DNA from: Streptomyces sclerotialus
GTDB lineage: Bacteria > Actinomycetota > Actinomycetes > Streptomycetales > Streptomycetaceae
Direction of reading: 5' to 3'
Assembly: GCF_040907265.1 (NCBI RefSeq)
Contig: NZ_JBFOHP010000002.1
Coordinates: 3,186,501 to 3,250,500 of the forward strand
DNA: 64,000 bases
The notes under the pieces are model-generated. The model was not told the origin of the DNA, ran no database searches, and saw only the letters and a list, made by a program, of their open reading frames with translations. This document shows positions 56,834-64,000 of this stretch, in pieces (position 1 is the first letter of the stretch; the number at the start of each line of letters is the position of its first letter). Position numbers and translations under genes: made by a program.

Positions 56834-57952
56834 ATGAGCAGCCCGAGCGTCTCCACCGGTACCGCACTCCCCGGCAGCCCCCTGCGCGTCGGCCTGATCG
56901 GTTACGGCCTGGCCGGCTCCGTCTTCCACGCCCCGATGATCGCCGCGACCGAGGGCCTGGTCCTCGACACGGTCTCCACCTCCAGCCCCGACCGGCAGGC
57001 GCAGGCCCGCGCCGAGCACCCGCAGGTGCGTACGGTCGGCACCCCGGACGAGGTGCTGGCCCGCGCCGGCGAGCTGGACCTGATCGTCCTCGCCTCGCCG
57101 AACAAGACCCACGTCCCGCTCGCCACCGCAGCGCTGGAGGCGGGCCTCCCGGTCGTCGTCGACAAGCCGCTCGCCGCGACCGCGGCCGAGGCCGAGCAGC
57201 TCGCCGCCCTGGCGGAGGAGCGCGGCCTGCTCCTCTCCGTCTTCCAGAACCGCCGCTGGGACAACGACTTCCTGACCCTGCGCAAGCTGGTCGAGGACGG
57301 CGCGCTCGGCGAAGTGTGGCGCTTCGAGTCGCGGTTCGAGCGCTGGCGGCCGAAGCCCAAGGGCGGCTGGCGCGAGTCCGGCGACCCGGCCGAGATCGGC
57401 GGGCTGCTGTACGACCTGGGCAGCCACGTCGCCGACCAGGCCCTCACCCTCTTCGGCCCGGCCGTCTCGGTGTACGCGGAGTCCGACGTGCGCCGGGCGG
57501 GCGCCGAGGCCGACGACGACACCTTCCTCGCGATCACGCACCGGAGCGGCGTCCGCTCCCACCTGTGGGTGAGCGCGACCACGGCCCAGCTCGGCCCGCG
57601 CTTCCGGGTGCTCGGCAGCGAGGCCGGTTATGTGAAGTACGGCCTGGACCCGCAGGAGGCGGCGCTGCGCGAGGGCCAGCGGCCCGGCGGCGAGACCGCG
57701 TGGGGCGTGGAGCCGGAGTCCTCCTGGGGCCGGCTCGGTGCCGGGGAGTCCCCGCAGACCGGTGGCGGCGAGCCCGTCCCCACCCTGCCGGGCGACTACC
57801 CCGCGTACTACGCCGCGGTCGCCGAGGCGCTGCGTACCGGCGGCGAGCCCCCGGTCACCGCTCTGGAGGCCGCCGCGGCCCTGCGCGTCCTGGAGGCCGC
57901 CAAGCGCTCGGCCGCCGAGGGCCGCACCGTCCGGATCGAGGCCGCCCGATGA
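56834..57952 (+). CDS. Gfo/Idh/MocA-type oxidoreductase
   Basis: A 372-residue NAD(P)-dependent oxidoreductase of the Gfo/Idh/MocA family. The Rossmann start is LRVGLIGYGLAGSVFHAPMI and the conserved DKPLA (Asp-Lys-Pro) occurs at about residue 115 in VVVDKPLAATAAEAEQL. GGLLYDLGSHVADQALTLFG matches the family's GGxxxDxGxH motif. It oxidises a sugar, inositol or related polyol; the ROK neighbour suggests a sugar. ATG 56834 with GGGAG upstream. Its stop overlaps the next gene as ATGA. Confidence 0.92.
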   Translation: MSSPSVSTGTALPGSPLRVGLIGYGLAGSVFHAPMIAATEGLVLDTVSTSSPDRQAQARAEHPQVRTVGTPDEVLARAGELDLIVLASPNKTHVPLATAALEAGLPVVVDKPLAATAAEAEQLAALAEERGLLLSVFQNRRWDNDFLTLRKLVEDGALGEVWRFESRFERWRPKPKGGWRESGDPAEIGGLLYDLGSHVADQALTLFGPAVSVYAESDVRRAGAEADDDTFLAITHRSGVRSHLWVSATTAQLGPRFRVLGSEAGYVKYGLDPQEAALREGQRPGGETAWGVEPESSWGRLGAGESPQTGGGEPVPTLPGDYPAYYAAVAEALRTGGEPPVTALEAAAALRVLEAAKRSAAEGRTVRIEAAR

Positions 57953-58419
57953 CCGCCGCCGACGACATCGCCACCCTGGAGGAGCACGAACGCCGCCTGG
58001 TGTTCGACCGCTTCGGCAACGACGACGCCTGGGCCCTCGGCACCCTCCTCGTCGACCTGGCCCGCGAGCGGAACGCCGCCGTCACCATCAGCATCCGCCG
58101 CGGCGCCCAGCGCCTCTTCCACTGCGCACTGCCCGGCACCAGCGCCGACAACGACGCCTGGCTGGACCGCAAGTGCCGGGTCGTGGAGCGGTACGGCGAG
58201 GCGTCCTTCCTGGTCGGTGCCCGCTTCCGGGCCAAGGGCCGGACCTTCGAGGAGTCCTCCCGGCTGGACCCCGACCGCTACGCGGCCCACGGCGGGGCCT
58301 TCCCCGTCCGCCTCCGCGGCACCGGCGTCGTCGGCGCCGTGGCCGTCTCCGGCCTCGCGCAGGCCGACGACCACGCCCTCGTCGTCGAGGCGTTGGAGCG
58401 ATTCCTGCGGCCCGCCTGA
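57949..58419 (+). CDS. Heme-degrading domain protein (UPF0303/HbpS-like)
   Basis: A 156-residue protein with the GlcG/HbpS-type fold annotated in databases as heme-degrading domain (UPF0303). It reads LVFDRFGNDDAWALGTLLVDLARERNAAVTISIRRG, then QRLFHCALPGTSADNDAWLDRKCRVVERYGEASFLVG, and ends VGAVAVSGLAQADDHALVVEALERFLRP. No signal peptide is present, unlike secreted HbpS. Overlaps the oxidoreductase by four bases, so it may bind or process a cofactor or a sugar for that pathway. Heme activity is not shown. Confidence 0.84.
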   Translation: MTAADDIATLEEHERRLVFDRFGNDDAWALGTLLVDLARERNAAVTISIRRGAQRLFHCALPGTSADNDAWLDRKCRVVERYGEASFLVGARFRAKGRTFEESSRLDPDRYAAHGGAFPVRLRGTGVVGAVAVSGLAQADDHALVVEALERFLRPA

Positions 58420-58490
58420 CGGAAAGCGTGCGCCCCGCCCGGAATTACGGGAAAGCTGTGGGGGAACCGGCGACAGAGAGGCGGTACCCC

Positions 58491-59456
58491 ATGGCGCGTA
58501 CGGGCGGGGCGGGCTGGACCGGATCATCACGGCGCACCGTGCTGGCGGCGGGCCTCGCCGCGGGGCTGACGCCGCTGGTGGCCGGCTGCGAGGCGGGGGG
58601 CGCCGGGCGGTCGCCGTTCACCGGCGAGGACGGCGCGGGCGACAAGGTACTGGCCGTGAAGATCGACAACGTCTCCGCAGCGCGGCCGCAGACCGGCCTG
58701 GAGCACGCCGACATCCTCTACACCGAGCAGGTGGAGGCGGGCCTCAGCCGGATACTGGCCGTCTTCGCCGCCCACCTCCCCGACCGCGTCGGGCCGGTCC
58801 GCAGCGCCCGCGAGTCCGACCTCGAACTGCTCCGCCAGTTCGGCCACCCGGCGCTGGCCTACTCCGGCGCCCAGGCCAAGCTCCGCCCCACCCTGGACTC
58901 GGCCCCGATCGTCCCGCTGCCGCCGGGCAAGGCACCCGACGCGTACGTCCGCAGCCAGGACCGCGCCGCGCCGCACAACCTGTACCTGCGCCCGGCCCGC
59001 GCCCTGGAGGCCGCGCCCGACGCCTCGGCCCCCGCAGACATCGGCTTCCGCTTCGGCTCAGCGCCCTCGGGCGGCACCCGGACCTCCCGCCAGGACGTCC
59101 GCTACCCCGCTGCCCGCTTCGCCTTCACCTGGTCCGAACCCCGGAACCGCTGGCTGGTCTCGATGGACGGCACGCCCTTCCGCACCACGGGCGCCGGCCG
59201 GCTGGACGTCGCCACGGTGATCGTCCAGTACGTCACCGTCCGCTCCTCCCGCCTGCACGACAAGTGGGGCAGCGTCACCCCGTACACGGAAACCGTGGGC
59301 TCGGGCGACGCCCTCGTCCTCCGCGACGGCAAGAAGTACGAGGCCCGGTGGTCCCGCCCGGCAGCGGACGGCGGCACCACCTTCACCACCTCCGACGGCA
59401 ATCGCCTCGACTTCGCCAAGGGACCGGTCTGGGTGGCCCTGACCCCGAAGAAGTGA
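58491..59456 (+). CDS. DUF3048 Tat-lipoprotein
   Basis: A 321-residue lipoprotein with a Tat-type signal (SSRRTVLAAGLAAGLTPLVAGC) ending in a lipobox. The mature part has the DUF3048 pattern: VKIDNVSAARPQTGLEHADILYTEQVEAGLSRILAVF, RVGPVRSARESDLELL, LAYSGAQAKL, and the C-terminal WGSVTPYTETVGSGDALVLRDGKKYEARW and WVALTPKK. The domain is common in Gram-positive surface proteins and its role is not known; binding to cell wall or polysaccharide is a guess. It has its own start (ATG 58491) after a 71-bp gap and ends convergent with the hydrolase gene. Confidence 0.86.
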   Translation: MARTGGAGWTGSSRRTVLAAGLAAGLTPLVAGCEAGGAGRSPFTGEDGAGDKVLAVKIDNVSAARPQTGLEHADILYTEQVEAGLSRILAVFAAHLPDRVGPVRSARESDLELLRQFGHPALAYSGAQAKLRPTLDSAPIVPLPPGKAPDAYVRSQDRAAPHNLYLRPARALEAAPDASAPADIGFRFGSAPSGGTRTSRQDVRYPAARFAFTWSEPRNRWLVSMDGTPFRTTGAGRLDVATVIVQYVTVRSSRLHDKWGSVTPYTETVGSGDALVLRDGKKYEARWSRPAADGGTTFTTSDGNRLDFAKGPVWVALTPKK

Positions 59457-59489
59457 GGCACGGGGTGCTGCGGGCCACCCGCCGCCGCG

Positions 59490-60347
59490 TCAGGCGTCCT
59501 TCAGCTCCTGCCGCTGCCGGCCCAGGCCGTCGATCTCCAGCTCGACGACGTCGCCGGCGCGGAGGTACGGCTTGGGCTCGGGGTGGCCCATGGCGACGCC
59601 GGCCGGGGTGCCGGTGTTGATGACGTCGCCGGGGTAGAGGGTCATGAAGTGGCTGAGGTAGCGGACGACTTCGGCGACCGGGAAGATCTGCTCGGCGGTG
59701 GTGCCGTCCTGCTTCAGCTCACCGTTGACCCAGAGGCGTACGCCGAGGGCCTGCGGGTCGGCGACCTCGTCGGCGGTGACCAGCCAGGGGCCCAGCGGGT
59801 TGAACGTCTCGCAGTTCTTGCCCTTGTCCCACTGGCCGCCGCGCTCGATCTGGAAGGCGCGTTCGGAGACGTCGTGGGCGATGGTGTAGCCCGCGACGGC
59901 CGCGCGCGCCTGCTCGTCGGTCTCCAGGTAGCGGGCCGTACGGCCGATGACGACGGCCAGTTCGACCTCCCAGTCGGTCTTCTCGCTGCCGCGGGGGACG
60001 AGCACGGTGTCGTCGGGGCCGACGACGGTGTCCGGGGCCTTCATGAAGACGATCGGCTCGTCCGGGATGGGCGCGCCGGTCTCCCGGGCGTGGTCGTGAT
60101 AGTTCAGCCCGATGCACACGACCTTGCCGATGTGCGCGAGCGGCGCACCCGTACGGAGCCCGGCGGGGTCCAGTGCGGGCAGCCCGCCGGCCGCGGCCGC
60201 CTCCCGTATCCGGGTCAGCGCCGTCGCGTCCGCGAGCAGCGTTCCGTCGATGTCCGGCACCAGTTCGGACAGGTCACGCAGGGTTCCTGTCTCGTCGAGC
60301 AGCGCCGGGCGTTCCGCCCCCACCGGTCCGACACGCAGCAGCTTCAT
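59490..60347 (-). CDS. Fumarylacetoacetate hydrolase family protein
   Basis: A 285-residue FAH-fold metalloenzyme. Metal ligands and catalytic residues appear in VCIGLNYHDHARETGAPIPDEPIVFMKAPDT, the metal-binding Glu residues in TDWEVELAVVIG, GYTIAHDVSERAFQ with Asp, and KNCETFNPLGPWLVT. The C-terminal NTGTPAGVAMGH is characteristic. Members act on beta-diketones or 2-keto acids, including acylpyruvate or 2-hydroxyhepta-2,4-diene-1,7-dioate; the precise substrate is unknown. ATG 60347 with GGGAGTTGAACCG upstream. Confidence 0.92.
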   Translation of the reverse strand: MKLLRVGPVGAERPALLDETGTLRDLSELVPDIDGTLLADATALTRIREAAAAGGLPALDPAGLRTGAPLAHIGKVVCIGLNYHDHARETGAPIPDEPIVFMKAPDTVVGPDDTVLVPRGSEKTDWEVELAVVIGRTARYLETDEQARAAVAGYTIAHDVSERAFQIERGGQWDKGKNCETFNPLGPWLVTADEVADPQALGVRLWVNGELKQDGTTAEQIFPVAEVVRYLSHFMTLYPGDVINTGTPAGVAMGHPEPKPYLRAGDVVELEIDGLGRQRQELKDA

Positions 60348-60490
60348 CGGTTCAACTCCCGTGGTCGTATGCGAAGGGTCGGTCCGGAAGGGCCTCCCGG
60401 ACCGGCCGATGGGGTGCGGCCATCGAGCGATTCGGACGATCGTCCAAGAACGGGGTCCCGCCCGCAAGACCCCGTTCACGTACTGGACCT

Positions 60491-61294
60491 TTACTTGGCA
60501 GTAGCCGTACGGGACTTGCCCCCGGTCCGCGTGGCCGGCCGTGCCGCGCCCGGCGCCTCGGCCGGCTGTCCGCGGTCGCGGAGCAGCAGCGCCCGCTCGC
60601 ACGCCGACCACGCCGTGGTCGTCACCACGTACAGGCCTGCGGCCAGCGGTACGACGGCCACGGTGATCAGGGTGCCGAAGGACAGCAGCGGCGCCAGCTT
60701 CGTCATGGCGGCCATGCCCGGCACCTCCTCGCCGGAGGACGCGGCGGACCCGGGGGCCACGGCCCGCGCCGCCGCCGCGGTCCTGCGGGCCCGCCGGTAG
60801 TTCCAGGTCGCCACGGCCGCGACCAGCACGAACAGCGCCAGGTACACCAGCCCGTGCGCGCCGAAGGGGCCGCCGTCGGCGAGCGCGTCGGCCCAGCGGC
60901 CGCCGAGCGGCGCGTCCAGCAGCCGCTCCCCCAACAGCCCGGACCGGGAGGAGGTGAAGAGGTGGTACATGAGGAAGAAGACCGGCATCTGGAGCAGCAT
61001 CGGCAGGCAGCCGGCCAGCGGCGAGGAGCCCGCTTCGCGGTAGAGCCCGGTCAGCTCGCGCTGCATACGCTCGGGATTCTTGGCGTGCTTACGGCGTATT
61101 TCGGCCATCTGCGGGGCGAGCGCGGTGCGGGACTTCTCGCCGCGGACGGCGGCCCGCGCGAGGGGGTGCAGGGCGGCCCGCACGGCGAGCGTGCAGACGA
61201 CGATGGCGGCGGCGGTCGCCGAGCCGCCGAACACCGGGGCGAGCAGGTCGGCGAGGCGGCCGAGCGCGGCGCCGAGCGTGGCGAAGACGGACAT
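60491..61294 (-). CDS. yidC: YidC/Oxa1/Alb3-type membrane protein insertase, paralogue
   Basis: A 267-residue insertase core. TM segments include AAIVVCTLAVRAALHPLA (with the conserved Arg), PLAGCLPMLLQMPVFFLMYHLF, LVYLALFVLVAAVATW, and ITVAVVPLAAGLYVVTTTAW. The cytosolic helical KSRTALAPQMAEIRRKHAKNPERMQRELTGLYREAGSSP hairpin is typical. It is not next to rnpA or rnpA-neighbour genes, so it is probably a second paralogue in the genome. ATG 61294, with GGAGGGCTCACCC upstream. It may insert specific membrane proteins. Confidence 0.9.
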   Translation of the reverse strand: MSVFATLGAALGRLADLLAPVFGGSATAAAIVVCTLAVRAALHPLARAAVRGEKSRTALAPQMAEIRRKHAKNPERMQRELTGLYREAGSSPLAGCLPMLLQMPVFFLMYHLFTSSRSGLLGERLLDAPLGGRWADALADGGPFGAHGLVYLALFVLVAAVATWNYRRARRTAAAARAVAPGSAASSGEEVPGMAAMTKLAPLLSFGTLITVAVVPLAAGLYVVTTTAWSACERALLLRDRGQPAEAPGAARPATRTGGKSRTATAK

Positions 61295-61427
61295 GGGTGA
61301 GCCCTCCGTGGGTCTCGTCAGTACCGGAAGAAGCGAACGGATCACGGCGTGACGAGCCACGCGGGCATGCCCGTCCGGGCGCGTGCGCGCGGACGGGCCC
61401 CGTGCGGGGGCGAAGAAGGAGCAGCGC

Positions 61428-61745
61428 CTACGAGGGCGCCTGCGCGGCCGTCAGGAGACGACGGCCCGGTGCCCTCGGCCGCGGACGGCCGGCGGCGTCG
61501 GGATCGCGCTGCGGCAGGAAGGCCGTACGGCGTTCCCGGTCCCGGATGGCGGTGCGTACCCGGCCCGGCGGATCGGGGCGGGCCAGCGTCGCGGTGAGCA
61601 CGGCGCGGCTGAGCAGGAGGACGGCGGCGGTGGTCGCGGCCGCGGTCAGTGCCGTGGCCAGCCCGCTCTCCGCGAGCAGCACACCGGCCAGCAGGAACAG
61701 GAGCGCGCCGACGTACAGTCGCCAGGCATCGGCGATGCGCCGCAT
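61428..61745 (-). CDS. Small membrane protein (DUF6412-like)
   Basis: A 105-residue protein with one long hydrophobic stretch (LYVGALLFLLAGVLLAESGLATALTAAATTAAVLLLSRAVL, likely two helices) followed by a basic Arg/Pro/Ala tail. The start ATG 61745 is decided by GGAAGGAGAG six bases upstream. It lies 133 bp upstream of the YidC start and in the same direction, so it may be co-transcribed and is often found next to such insertases. Function is unknown; a pairing with YidC is inference. Confidence 0.75.
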   Translation of the reverse strand: MRRIADAWRLYVGALLFLLAGVLLAESGLATALTAAATTAAVLLLSRAVLTATLARPDPPGRVRTAIRDRERRTAFLPQRDPDAAGRPRPRAPGRRLLTAAQAPS

Positions 61746-61878
61746 GCGTGCTCTCCTTCCCGCTCGGCTTTGTCCTCTTCCGCTCAAGACTAACCAGAGA
61801 TCTGTGCAGTCCGGGTCACCAGCGGGTAACTTGCCCGCTGCACCGGCCATTCGGCCGGGGTGAACGAGGGAGGTGTGG

Positions 61879-63699
61879 GTGCGCGAAACCAGCACGCCCG
61901 CCCTGGTGACGGCCCCCCTCACGGGCGGCCTCGCCGACTCCGTCCACGAGCTGGCCGACCGGGTGCCGGCGCTCCCCCAGCTCGCCCGCCGGGACCCCGC
62001 GGAGCCCGGCCGCTGGCAGCACGTCACCGCCGCCGCCTTCCGGGCCGAGGTGCTGGCCCTGGCCAAGGGCCTGCTCGCGGCCGGCGTACGGCCCGGCCAC
62101 CGGGTCGCGGTGATGTCCCGCACCCGCTACGAGTGGACGCTCTTCAGCTATGCGGTGTGGTCGCTCGGCGCCCACCTCGTCCCCGTCTACCCCACCGCCT
62201 CCACCGAGCAGCTGCACGTCCTGCTGGCCGCGAGCAAGGCCGACACCATCGTCATCGAGCACGAGCAGCACGCCATGACCGTGGCGGCGGCCAGTGACGC
62301 GCAGGTCCGGCTGCGCCACGTCTGGCAGCTGGACCAGGACTGCGTCGGGCACCTCTGCGGGCTCGGCGGGCAGGTGCCCGACGAGGAGGTGCACCGGCTC
62401 CGCCGGACCGTGACGCCCCGGGACACCGCGGCGGTCATCCAGACCTCCGGCACCACCGGCCGCCCCCGCGGCTGCGTGCTCACCCACGCCAACCTCGCCG
62501 CCGAGGCCGACACGCTGCTGGCGGGCTGGGGCCGGCTCCTCGGGCCGCCCGGCGAACAGCCGTCGATCCTGGCGTTCCTGCCGCTCGCCCACAGCTACGG
62601 GCTGATGATCCAGGTCGCCTGCCTGCGCGGCGGCATCCTGCTCGGCCACGAGCCGGAGCTCACCCCGCAGGCGCTGCTGCCCGCGCTCGCCTCCTTCCGG
62701 CCCACCTTTCTCCTCGGGGTGCCGTACGTCTTCGAGAAGATCTACGACACCGCGCGCCGGGCCGCCGAGGAGACCGGCCGGCTGCGGATGTTCGACGCCG
62801 CTGCGGCCACCGCGCTCGCGTACGTACAGGCCGTCGAACGCCACGAGCGGGGCCGCGGCCACGGTCCGGGCCCCGCCCTGCGCGCCCGGCACGCGCTGTA
62901 CGAACGGCTGGTGTACGGGCGGATCCGCGGGGTGCTGGGCGGCCGGGTGCGCACCGCCGTCTCGGGCGGCTCACCGCTCCGCGCGGACCTCGGGCGGATC
63001 TTCGCCGGGGCCGGGCTCACCATCTACGACGGGTACGGGCTCACCGAGACCAGCGGCGCGGTGACGGCGCACCCGCCGGGCCAGGTACGGTTCGGCACGG
63101 TCGGGCGGCCGCTGCCCGGCTGCGCGGTACGGATCGCCGAGGACGGCGAGGTGTGGGTGCGCGGCGACGTGGTCTTCGCCGGGTACGTGGACGAACGGGG
63201 CAGCGTGCCGCACGACGGCTGGCTGGCCACCGGCGACCTCGGGGTCCTGGACGAGGACGGCTACCTCGTGATCACCGGCCGCAAGAAGGACATCATCATC
63301 ACCAGCGGCGGCAAGAGCGTGGTGCCGCTGGGACTGGAGGAGCGGATCCGGTCCCACCCGCTGGTCTCGCAGTGCCTGGTGGTCGGCGACAACCGGCCGT
63401 ACGTCGCGGCCTTGATCACCCTGGACCCCGATGCGCTGGAGCACTGGCGGCGCTACCGCGGCGGATTCCAGCACGCCCGGCCCGGCGACCCGCCCGAGGA
63501 AGCCGTACGGACGGCGGTGCAGCGGGCGGTGGCGGTCGCCAACGCCTCGGTCTCACGTGCCGAGTCGATCCGCGCGTTCCGCATCCTGCCCGGCGAGTTC
63601 AGCGTCGCCGACGGGCTGCTGACACCGTCCCTGAAGCTGCGCCGGAAGGCGATCGAGGTGGCGTACGCGAAGGAGATCGACGCGCTGTACGAGCGCTGA
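61879..63699 (+). CDS. AMP-dependent long-chain acyl-CoA synthetase
   Basis: A 606-residue ANL-superfamily ligase that activates a carboxylate with ATP and transfers it to CoA. The P-loop-like A3 motif is IQTSGTTGRPRGCVLTHANL near 200. YDGYGLTETSG (A5), WLATGDLGVLDEDGYLVITGRKKDIIITSGGKSV (A7-A8) and the C-terminal Lys in TPSLKLRRKAIEVAY (A10) follow. Length and long linker fit long-chain FACLs. I use GTG 61879 because GGGAGG is six bases upstream; GTG 61873 overlaps that site. It has no obvious operon partners. The substrate is probably a long-chain fatty acid. Confidence 0.93.
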   Translation: MRETSTPALVTAPLTGGLADSVHELADRVPALPQLARRDPAEPGRWQHVTAAAFRAEVLALAKGLLAAGVRPGHRVAVMSRTRYEWTLFSYAVWSLGAHLVPVYPTASTEQLHVLLAASKADTIVIEHEQHAMTVAAASDAQVRLRHVWQLDQDCVGHLCGLGGQVPDEEVHRLRRTVTPRDTAAVIQTSGTTGRPRGCVLTHANLAAEADTLLAGWGRLLGPPGEQPSILAFLPLAHSYGLMIQVACLRGGILLGHEPELTPQALLPALASFRPTFLLGVPYVFEKIYDTARRAAEETGRLRMFDAAAATALAYVQAVERHERGRGHGPGPALRARHALYERLVYGRIRGVLGGRVRTAVSGGSPLRADLGRIFAGAGLTIYDGYGLTETSGAVTAHPPGQVRFGTVGRPLPGCAVRIAEDGEVWVRGDVVFAGYVDERGSVPHDGWLATGDLGVLDEDGYLVITGRKKDIIITSGGKSVVPLGLEERIRSHPLVSQCLVVGDNRPYVAALITLDPDALEHWRRYRGGFQHARPGDPPEEAVRTAVQRAVAVANASVSRAESIRAFRILPGEFSVADGLLTPSLKLRRKAIEVAYAKEIDALYER

Positions 63700-63871
63700 G
63701 CGGCCGCGGGCCACCGCACGCCGGGCCGCACCGGCCGGGCGGCGCCCGCACCGTAGCACCGTCCGGTAGGCGCGGCGCGATTCTTGTCCGGGTGTGCGGA
63801 CCCGCCGTCCGCCCCGTCCGTACCGGCCTAGCGTCCCAGTCGTCCCCGCCGGACCGACCGGGAGGTTCCGT

Positions 63872-64000
63872 GTGCGCCTCGTCGCAGGCCAGTCGTCCCC
63901 CGCTTCCCCCGCCGACGCGCGTACGCCCGCCACCGGGCTGATCGTCGCCGCCCTCGCGGTCACGCTCGTCGCCCTGCTGCTGCCCGTCCAGCTCTTCGGC
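63872..64000 (+). CDS. Start of a membrane-associated protein, cut by window end
   Basis: The first 43 residues are visible (VRLVAGQSSPASPADARTPATG, then LIVAALAVTLVALLLPVQLFG). A membrane helix follows a short hydrophilic start. GTG 63872 with GGGAGG eight bases upstream. No family can be assigned from this fragment. Confidence 0.65.
   Translation, partial: MRLVAGQSSPASPADARTPATGLIVAALAVTLVALLLPVQLFG

Overview
The window is about 64 kb of very GC-rich, strongly third-position-biased DNA from a Streptomyces chromosome. The evidence is bldA-type TTA codons in only a few genes, an adpA-orn pair, a cslA-glxA-cslZ tip-glucan cluster, an SsgA-like protein and a tRNA set of the expected kind. The gene order resembles, from memory and unchecked, the S. 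coelicolor core region around SCO2774-SCO2838, followed by a phosphonate-type accessory block. No insertion sequence, prophage, integrase or CRISPR array was seen.

Layout. (1) 1-8.5 kb: a leucine/isovalerate and acyl-CoA catabolic block. An acyl-CoA thioesterase and acyl-CoA dehydrogenase lie opposite a TetR repressor. A perfect 16-bp inverted repeat separates the repressor from a biotin carboxylase complex, HMG-CoA lyase and isovaleryl-CoA dehydrogenase operon. (2) 8.5-16.5 kb: amino-sugar genes (GH20 hexosaminidase, glmS), a universal stress protein, the developmental regulator adpA with its TTA codon, orn and tRNA-His. (3) 16.5-28 kb: AraC and LacI regulators, a GH18 chitinase-like protein, a two-component system, a spermidine-synthase-like protein, an NsdA-like TPR regulator, a histidine phosphatase and a PAP2 enzyme. 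(4) 28.4-32.8 kb: a tightly overlapping trio of an Fe-S Cas4/RecB-like nuclease, a large protein of unknown function and an SF1B helicase. This is the best candidate for an undescribed DNA-processing system. (5) 34-38.7 kb: two identical tRNA-Lys(CTT) genes bracket a chitin-active LPMO with two DasR-type (dre) sites and an NlpC-like / SPFH / SsgA-like operon. (6) 38.8-44.9 kb: a FadR-type regulator, then cslA-glxA and convergent cslZ. cslA carries four TTA codons, which points to strong bldA control. (7) 45.3-46.2 kb: a class F sortase homologue lacking its catalytic His and Cys, next to a substrate-like protein lacking LPXTG. (8) 46.3-55.6 kb: a NagD-like HAD phosphatase, a Tat-exported phosphodiesterase and a 2-aminoethylphosphonate-type operon (FAD oxidoreductase, phosphonatase-like HAD, ABC transporter) with a HutC-type repressor; a shared operator-like motif links the exported enzyme to the operon. 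(9) 55.6-64 kb: ROK regulator, Gfo/Idh oxidoreductase and a heme-degrading-domain protein, then a DUF3048 lipoprotein, a fumarylacetoacetate hydrolase family protein, a YidC paralogue, an AMP-forming acyl-CoA ligase and the start of a further membrane protein.

Two themes tie the region together. Several segments concern chitin/GlcNAc metabolism and hyphal-tip or cell-wall biology (hexosaminidase, glmS, chitinase, LPMO, cslA-glxA-cslZ, NlpC/SPFH/SsgA). Developmental control through TTA codons touches adpA, cslA and one small protein; I found no TTA codon in the other genes called here.
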